Assembly: GCA_025453715.1 (NCBI GenBank)
Contig: JALOPT010000050.1
Span: forward strand, 1-9,923
Reading direction: 5' to 3'
Source: Methanoregulaceae archaeon
GTDB taxonomy: Archaea; Halobacteriota; Methanomicrobia; Methanomicrobiales; Methanospirillaceae
Length of the DNA: 9,923 nucleotides
Part shown: one piece after another, positions 5,653-9,923 of the stretch
How the letters are laid out: each line of letters opens with the position of its first letter
How positions within the stretch are numbered: the stretch's first letter is position 1
Notes under the pieces: model-generated
The model's input: the letters and a program-made list of their open reading frames with translations, nothing else
The model's database searches: none
What the model was told of the DNA's origin: nothing
Translations under genes and position numbers: made by a program

Positions 5653-6149
5653 CGGGCACGTTCAGTGCCATGATCGCACCGGAAGAGCTCGTACTCCCGG
5701 CCCTCACCAACCCTGAAAACGGGCGGTACCTGCTCCTTTATCTTGCAGGGAATACATCGGGAATAATCCCTGCACTCACGAAGCGTCCCGGCAACATGGA
5801 CATCAGAATAGTGGTTTCACCGGGTCAGCTCGCTGCAGAGGTCAGGGGGGCCCGGCATTCCATTCTCTTCGTCGAGCATGACCCGCCACTGTACGACAGT
5901 GCGGAAGATGCCGTATCCGTCGCACATGCACTGAAAAGGGCATCAGAAAATGCGGTCGTGGTGCTGTATGCCCCACGGGCTGACCCGTGGTTTGACCTGG
6001 TCCTGTCCAGTGCAGACCAGGTGTACTTCTTCAGGGAGCCTCCCGTGCCCCCCAGGAACGCACCACGCAGGGTGCATCCCTCCCGGAAGCTCCCGGGAGC
6101 AGGCAATGGGCAGTCCACCCTCGGGAGTTTCTTTTCCGGGGTGACATGA
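5616..6149 (+). CDS. RecA-like accessory protein of the PolB2 operon, with C-terminal PIP motif
   Basis: The 177 residues from ATG 5616 look like a small, degenerate RecA-type fold. APGISVLTGTF (6-16) is placed like the Walker A strand and loop but has no GKT. LLLYLAGN (39-46) and HSILFVEHD (81-89) read as core strands, the second like Walker B, and VVVLYAPRADPWFDLVLSSADQVYFF (114-139) like later RecA strands. A proline- and arginine-rich tail (141-165) leads to QSTLGSFF (166-173), a textbook PCNA-interacting peptide (Q-x-x-L-x-x-F-F) four residues from the end. It probably docks on the sliding clamp, likely without ATPase activity. The stop overlaps the next gene (ATGA), so it is coupled to the helical protein and to PolB2. 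The true N-terminus is probably the frame starting at 5527. The RecA relation is my reading of the pattern; I do not know a named family. Confidence 0.6.
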   Translation: MEFELAPGISVLTGTFSAMIAPEELVLPALTNPENGRYLLLYLAGNTSGIIPALTKRPGNMDIRIVVSPGQLAAEVRGARHSILFVEHDPPLYDSAEDAVSVAHALKRASENAVVVLYAPRADPWFDLVLSSADQVYFFREPPVPPRNAPRRVHPSRKLPGAGNGQSTLGSFFSGVT

Positions 6150-6472
6150 TGGGACGAAGTTTCCAGAGTGTCCGCATGGGAGTAAACGACATCGCAGGAC
6201 GGTGGGAGCGTGCAGCCCGGTCCATGAGAGACGAGGATGTCTTCTATGCTGAAAAGGCTGTGGCAATGGCGAAAACATATGCAAGTGAGGCATTTTACGC
6301 GTTTGATGACCCGCTTGAAGCCGCCCTTTTTTCGGTGCTTATCTGTATGTGCAGGGAACATGAACCGGACCACGGGCACGCAGTGCCCGGCGGGGGTACC
6401 CTGTTTCCAGGATTACCATCATGCCATCACACCGGAAAACCCTCCCGGGGACCAGGCAACAGGCGGGTGTAA
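6146..6472 (+). CDS. Small helical protein of the PolB2 operon, function unknown
   Basis: I do not recognise this 108-residue protein. Residues ~12-72 look helical (VNDIAGRWERAARSMRDED, then EKAVAMAKTYASEAFYAF, then DPLEAALFSVLICMCRE). The remaining ~36 residues are rich in Gly, Pro and His (HEPDHGHAVPGGG) and are probably unstructured. The start overlaps the RecA-like gene's stop as ATGA (a second ATG follows at 6149), with GGGGTG just upstream as ribosome site. The TAA ends 5 nt before the polymerase ATG. This tight spacing on both sides supports translation and suggests the product acts with the polymerase. The tail could reflect a wrong frame late in the gene, but the clean junction with the polymerase start argues against it. 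Confidence 0.6.
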   Translation: MMGRSFQSVRMGVNDIAGRWERAARSMRDEDVFYAEKAVAMAKTYASEAFYAFDDPLEAALFSVLICMCREHEPDHGHAVPGGGTLFPGLPSCHHTGKPSRGPGNRRV

Positions 6473-6477
6473 CGGGC

Positions 6478-8466
6478 ATGTGGATCATCGACTCATATTA
6501 CCGTAACGGCCATGTCGAACTCTGGGGGCGGGACCGGCAGGGCAGAATAACCCTTCGCAGGGAACCATGGGTCCCGGAATTCTACTTTCAGCTCCCTGAT
6601 GCGGATTCCCACTGGGAAATGACCGAAGCGCTTTCGGAACAGTACAATGTTCATGAATGCCGGTTCGAGACCGTGTACGGTCCCTGCTGCGGGTATCGTA
6701 CTGATGCAGGACGACAGGTAGCCGATGCAATACTGGAACAGACCTGTCATGAAGCCAGGTTATACAATGTCGATACAAGGCCTGACCACCGTTACATGGC
6801 CGAACATGCCCTGTTCCCGTGCGGGGAACCGGAAGAGTCCAGGTTTTCCCCGGACTTTTCACTCCCGGAAAGGGTCATGGAGATAGAAGTCCTGGAAAAC
6901 CCGTATGCTCATGCGGAGTGCAGGCAGGTACGTGTAATTAATGGCGATCCAGGCAGGAAAGACCTCCTTTCCGGGGATGAGAAAACGGTTATCGACGATC
7001 TTTCCGGAATTGTCAGTTCATGTGACCCTGATGTCATCCTTTTTCCCGGAGCAGATATCTGGGCCCCGCGGATTGTAGCAAAGGCCCGGATTAATGGCCT
7101 GGATCCACCGTTCAGCCGGAGTGGAATATTCAGGAAGATCGAAGCAAAGTCATACATGAGTTATGGCAGGACCGAGTACCGTGAAGGCTCACTCATGCCG
7201 GATGGCAGGTTACTGATCGACACTCTTACGGGCTTTAATTACCGTGAAGGCGGGCTTTCCGGGGTAATTATCGCATCGCGGCTCACCGGCCTCTGCCCGA
7301 ACCTCGCGGCACGGTTTACTGCCGGGACCCTGATCTCGGGTTATGAAGTGTACGAGGCCCTTCTGCGGGGGATCGCGGTGCCGTACCGGAAGACCGATGC
7401 TGAGGGCACCCGTAACGTGAATGCCCTCCGTGCCTGCGACCGGGGCGGAATGATGTTTCAGCCGGTGCCCGGGCTCTACGAAGACGTCTTCCAAGTCGAC
7501 TTCACCTCCCTGTACCCGGCGGTCATCGTTCTGTACAACCTCTCCCCGGAAACGGTGGCCAACCCTGAAAAGCAGGGATTTCTCCCAGCGGTGCTTGCGC
7601 CGCTCCTGGAACTCAGGTACAGGACGAAACAGCTGAAAAAGACCGCCCCGGAGTACCGGGGGGCCGATTCGATCCTCAAGTGGATGCTGGTCACCTGTTT
7701 CGGCTATACAGGCTATAAGAATGCCAAGTTCGGAAGGATCGAAGTGCACGAGCAGATCACCACCCATTCGAGGGATATCCTCATCAGGTCGAAAGATATC
7801 GCCGAGGATGAGGGTGCAACAGTCCTCCACGGGATTGTTGACTGCCTGTGGCTTAGGGGGCCCGGACGCGAATACCTGAAGGCACGGATCGAGAAGGAAA
7901 CCAGGCTGTGTACCGAACTTGAGTCCTACGACTGGCTGGTCTTCCTCCCGATGCCGGACGGTTTCGGGGCATATAACAGGTATTATGGCAGGCTTAACGA
8001 CGGTTCTGTCAAAATCCGTGGTATTGCCAGCCGGAGGGGGGACACACCGGATTATATCAGGCATGTCCAGAACGGGATGCTCAAACTCCTGGGTACGGCG
8101 TCATCGCGGCACGAGATCAATGATGTTAGTGATTCAATAAGAGAGCTGTACAGGGACGCAAAAGAAGGGCTAATGACCGCTAATCCGCAGGAAATGGCAA
8201 TCCACCGGCAGGTAAGCCGGCTTGATTATTCCCGTAACTGCCCCGAAGCATCGGCAGTCAGGGCATGCATGGTCGCAGGCATTCCGGTCTCGCCAGGTAT
8301 GGAGATCGGGTATGTCGTCCGCGATGCCGGGAAATGGGCCGTGGACCTTTCATGGGAGGCAGAAGGGTTCGATAAGGCCTATTACCTGGTGCTGCTCGAC
8401 CGGGCATGGCGTGAGATCGAATTTTCACTTAAGGAGGCAGCCAAGGGAGAGGTGGATACCGGGTGA
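6478..8466 (+). CDS. polB2: Family B DNA polymerase, PolB2 type with altered active site
   Basis: A 662-residue family B DNA polymerase, shorter than replicative PolB (~780). From Met 6478, motif A is DFTSLYP (341-347). The motif B region is LKWMLVTCFGY (400-410), keeping Lys401 but replacing the usual N-S-x-Y-G by V-T-C-F-G. Motif C is HGIVDCLW (451-458) in place of Y-G-D-T-D-S, so the first Asp is lost and the second (Asp455) kept. KIRGIASRRGDTP (512-524) matches the thumb-side K-x-R-G-x-x-x-x-R block. The exonuclease domain is degraded: EIE (135-137) replaces D-I-E, and no clear Exo II Asn or Exo III Tyr/Asp is seen. These traits fit archaeal PolB2 (Dpo2), described as apparently inactivated yet linked to damage-induced mutagenesis in Sulfolobales. 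An upstream in-frame ATG at 6421 would overlap the preceding gene; the start at 6478, with GGCGGGTG upstream and 5 nt after that gene, is better. Confidence 0.85.
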   Translation: MWIIDSYYRNGHVELWGRDRQGRITLRREPWVPEFYFQLPDADSHWEMTEALSEQYNVHECRFETVYGPCCGYRTDAGRQVADAILEQTCHEARLYNVDTRPDHRYMAEHALFPCGEPEESRFSPDFSLPERVMEIEVLENPYAHAECRQVRVINGDPGRKDLLSGDEKTVIDDLSGIVSSCDPDVILFPGADIWAPRIVAKARINGLDPPFSRSGIFRKIEAKSYMSYGRTEYREGSLMPDGRLLIDTLTGFNYREGGLSGVIIASRLTGLCPNLAARFTAGTLISGYEVYEALLRGIAVPYRKTDAEGTRNVNALRACDRGGMMFQPVPGLYEDVFQVDFTSLYPAVIVLYNLSPETVANPEKQGFLPAVLAPLLELRYRTKQLKKTAPEYRGADSILKWMLVTCFGYTGYKNAKFGRIEVHEQITTHSRDILIRSKDIAEDEGATVLHGIVDCLWLRGPGREYLKARIEKETRLCTELESYDWLVFLPMPDGFGAYNRYYGRLNDGSVKIRGIASRRGDTPDYIRHVQNGMLKLLGTASSRHEINDVSDSIRELYRDAKEGLMTANPQEMAIHRQVSRLDYSRNCPEASAVRACMVAGIPVSPGMEIGYVVRDAGKWAVDLSWEAEGFDKAYYLVLLDRAWREIEFSLKEAAKGEVDTG

Positions 8467-8666
8467 TTACATGGCAACCGGTACAGCCGGACGTATACTT
8501 CCTGCAGGTGCGGCTTACCCTTAAAATGACGCAGGTTGATCGTACCTGGCAGCAGATGTGGGGGTTGCCGGAGAGCCTTCTTTTCATTCATACCGATATC
8601 GTACCACAACATTATTGTAGGGAGAATGCGCTCATTCAATGCAGGGCAGGGAGGTACCGGGGATGA
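8463..8666 (+). CDS. Possible 67-aa ORF coupled between polB2 and malic enzyme
   Basis: I do not recognise this frame. It starts GTG at 8463, overlapping the polB2 stop (GTGA), and ends TGA overlapping the malic enzyme ATG (ATGA), filling the gap exactly. A GAGGTG stretch lies 8 nt before the GTG. The product begins MITWQPVQPDVYFLQVRLTL, with no obvious membrane helix or motif. The 5' third has coding-like third-position G/C, the rest less so. It may equally be an untranslated spacer carrying the malic enzyme promoter; I see no strong TATA box there. Confidence 0.3.
   Translation: MITWQPVQPDVYFLQVRLTLKMTQVDRTWQQMWGLPESLLFIHTDIVPQHYCRENALIQCRAGRYRG
8649..8655 (+). promoter_or_regulatory. Ribosome binding site fixing the malic enzyme start
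   Basis: GGGAGGT lies 7 nt before ATG 8663. It decides for this start over the upstream in-frame ATG at 8639, which would put the ribosome site inside the coding region. Confidence 0.75.
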
Positions 8667-9895
8667 CGAAAAAAACCACCAATACCAGTAAAAAGGCTGA
8701 TGTCTACCGGGAAGCACTCGAACTGCACGAACGGAAACAGGGGAAACTTGAAATCCGTTCCAAGGTCCCGCTCAGGACCAGGAAAGACCTTGCACGGGCG
8801 TACACACCCGGGGTTGCCGCAGTATGCCGTGCCATTGAAAAAGACAAGGACCTTGCGTACCGGTATACACTGAAGGCAAATACCATCGCCATCGTTACGG
8901 ATGGGTCAGCCGTTCTCGGACTCGGGAATATCGGCGGTTACGCTGCAATCCCGGTTATGGAGGGGAAAGCAATTCTTTTCAAAAAATTTGCCGATATTGA
9001 TGCATTCCCTATCTGCTTTGAACAGTACCATGCAGGTTTTGCCGATGATGTGAAGAATATCGCACCGGTATTTGGGTGGATCAACCTCGAGGATATCGCC
9101 GCACCGAAATGTTTTGAGGTCGAGGAGGCGCTGCAGGATATAGGTATCCCGGTCATGCACGATGACCAGCACGGAACGGCCATCGTTATACTGGCAGCAC
9201 TCCTGAATGCCTGCAAGGTAACAGGAAAGGAATTCGAGGACCTCAATATTACCATCTGCGGTGCAGGGGCTGCAGGATATGCAACTGCCAGGCTCCTGAA
9301 ATGCATCGGGTACAACCCGGATTATTGTAAATCAGTCCACGATATCGTTGTCTGCGACACAAAAGGCATCATTCACCGAAGGCGCGAAGGATTGTATTCC
9401 AATAAGTACAAATTTATCCTCGCTGATGAAACGAACCGCCAGGGGAAGTCCGGGGATATCGCTGCCGCGATGGAAGGGGCGGACGTGTGTATCGGTGTTT
9501 CCGCTCCCGGGATTATTACCAAAAAGATGGTTCGATCAATGAACGATGACCCGATTGTCTTTGCCATGGCTAACCCCATCCCCGAGATCATGCCGGATAT
9601 CGCATTGTCTGCAGGTGCAGCCATCGTGGGCACTGGGAGGAGCGACTTCCCGAACCAGATCAATAATGCTCTGGTATTCCCTGGTATGTTCCGTGGTGCC
9701 CTTGATGCATGTGCAAGGAAAATTACCAACGAAATGAAGGTGGCAGCAGCACATGCACTGGCAGACTATATTAAAAAACCTGCAAAGGACAGGATACTCC
9801 CGAGTATTCTTGACCGCAGGGTAACGGCAGCAATTGCAGGGGCTGTGAAAGAAGCGGCAATTGCAGGCGGATGTGCCCGAATGACCGCTGAATGA
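8663..9895 (+). CDS. Malic enzyme, NAD(P)-dependent (oxaloacetate-decarboxylating)
   Basis: It converts malate to pyruvate and CO2 with reduction of NAD(P), a cytosolic link between C4 and C3 pools. The 410-residue product has the short prokaryotic form without a phosphotransacetylase tail. Visible landmarks are Tyr47 in ARAYTPGV (catalytic Tyr), TDGSAVLGLGNIG (79-91), Lys102 in MEGKAILFKKF (catalytic Lys), metal ligands around CFEVE (150-154) and DDQHGTA (167-173), the Rossmann loop GAGAAG (200-205) with Asp232 at the end of the second strand (favouring NAD), and ANPIPEI (303-309) and GRSDFPNQINN (325-335) in the active site. Trp139 (FGWINLED) stands where the family usually has Gly (FGGINLED). 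The start follows a good ribosome site. It lies on the same strand as the polB2 operon, but its role is unrelated. Confidence 0.9.
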   Translation: MTKKTTNTSKKADVYREALELHERKQGKLEIRSKVPLRTRKDLARAYTPGVAAVCRAIEKDKDLAYRYTLKANTIAIVTDGSAVLGLGNIGGYAAIPVMEGKAILFKKFADIDAFPICFEQYHAGFADDVKNIAPVFGWINLEDIAAPKCFEVEEALQDIGIPVMHDDQHGTAIVILAALLNACKVTGKEFEDLNITICGAGAAGYATARLLKCIGYNPDYCKSVHDIVVCDTKGIIHRRREGLYSNKYKFILADETNRQGKSGDIAAAMEGADVCIGVSAPGIITKKMVRSMNDDPIVFAMANPIPEIMPDIALSAGAAIVGTGRSDFPNQINNALVFPGMFRGALDACARKITNEMKVAAAHALADYIKKPAKDRILPSILDRRVTAAIAGAVKEAAIAGGCARMTAE

Positions 9896-9904
9896 CCGAT
9901 TAAT

Positions 9905-9923
9905 TGTTATCCTTTCCTTTTTT
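9905..9923 (+). terminator. T-rich terminator after malic enzyme
   Basis: Within 30 nt of the stop the plus strand becomes pyrimidine-rich and ends in a run of T at the window edge (CCTTTCCTTTTTT), the usual euryarchaeal oligo-T terminator. It may continue beyond the window. Confidence 0.55.

Noticed and set aside
5825..6379. 184-codon minus frame opposite the RecA-like gene
   Set aside because: Antisense shadow; composition is Ser/Cys/His-rich with no motif, while the plus strand has coupled genes and a PIP motif.
6421..6477. Upstream ATG extending polB2 by 19 residues
   Set aside because: It would overlap the preceding gene by about 50 nt and lacks a ribosome site; the extra residues look unlike a polymerase start.
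7210..8064. Long 284-codon minus frame inside polB2
   Set aside because: Antisense shadow of polB2 in G+C-rich DNA; the plus strand carries clear polymerase motifs throughout.

Overview
The window looks like a metagenome-type contig from a methanogenic euryarchaeon, most likely of the order Methanomicrobiales. The reasons are an archaeal A/V-type ATP synthase operon start (subunits H and I), a PolB2-type archaeal family-B DNA polymerase, a fused double-ATPase ECF transporter, an iron-sulfur flavoprotein of the Isf type, AT-rich TATA-type promoters, poly-T terminators and likely leaderless starts. The order is inferred from overall gene style, not from a database search. The first ~300 bases do not fit: they encode the C-terminal half of a bacterial PriA helicase at clearly higher G+C, joined out of frame to the 5' end of the archaeal ATP synthase subunit I gene. 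This is most simply a chimeric assembly join.

Layout. (1) 1-308, minus: bacterial priA fragment. (2) ~300-1071, minus: start of the ATP synthase operon, with an unrecognised 57-aa ORF first, then subunit H, then subunit I cut off by the join. (3) 1072-1378: AT-rich gap with the ATP synthase promoter and the terminator of the ECF operon. (4) 1379-4130, minus: an ECF transporter operon read S component (TrpP-like), fused EcfA-EcfA ATPase, EcfT, with ATGA overlaps between genes. It is preceded by a TATA box and a strong inverted repeat likely to be an operator. (5) 4494-5473, minus: an Isf-like flavoprotein with an unusual N-terminal extension, plus a 30-codon upstream ORF in another frame. (6) 5527-8466, plus: a three-gene operon of a small RecA-like protein with a C-terminal PCNA-interacting (PIP) motif, a small helical protein, and PolB2. 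(7) 8463-8666: a possible small coupled ORF. (8) 8663-9895, plus: malic enzyme, followed by a T-rich terminator.

The most interesting part is the divergent region around 5500 and the PolB2 operon. A single TATA-like element centred near 5500 lies about 27 nt from an ATG on each strand. Both of those ATGs open short reading frames that look like the true N-termini of the flanking genes, each one base out of frame with the rest. The PolB2 lacks a recognisable proofreading site and has altered motifs B and C, but keeps the two aspartates expected to bind catalytic metals. With its RecA-like, PIP-box-bearing partner it resembles, by layout only, a translesion or mutagenesis cassette such as bacterial ImuA-ImuB-DnaE2.
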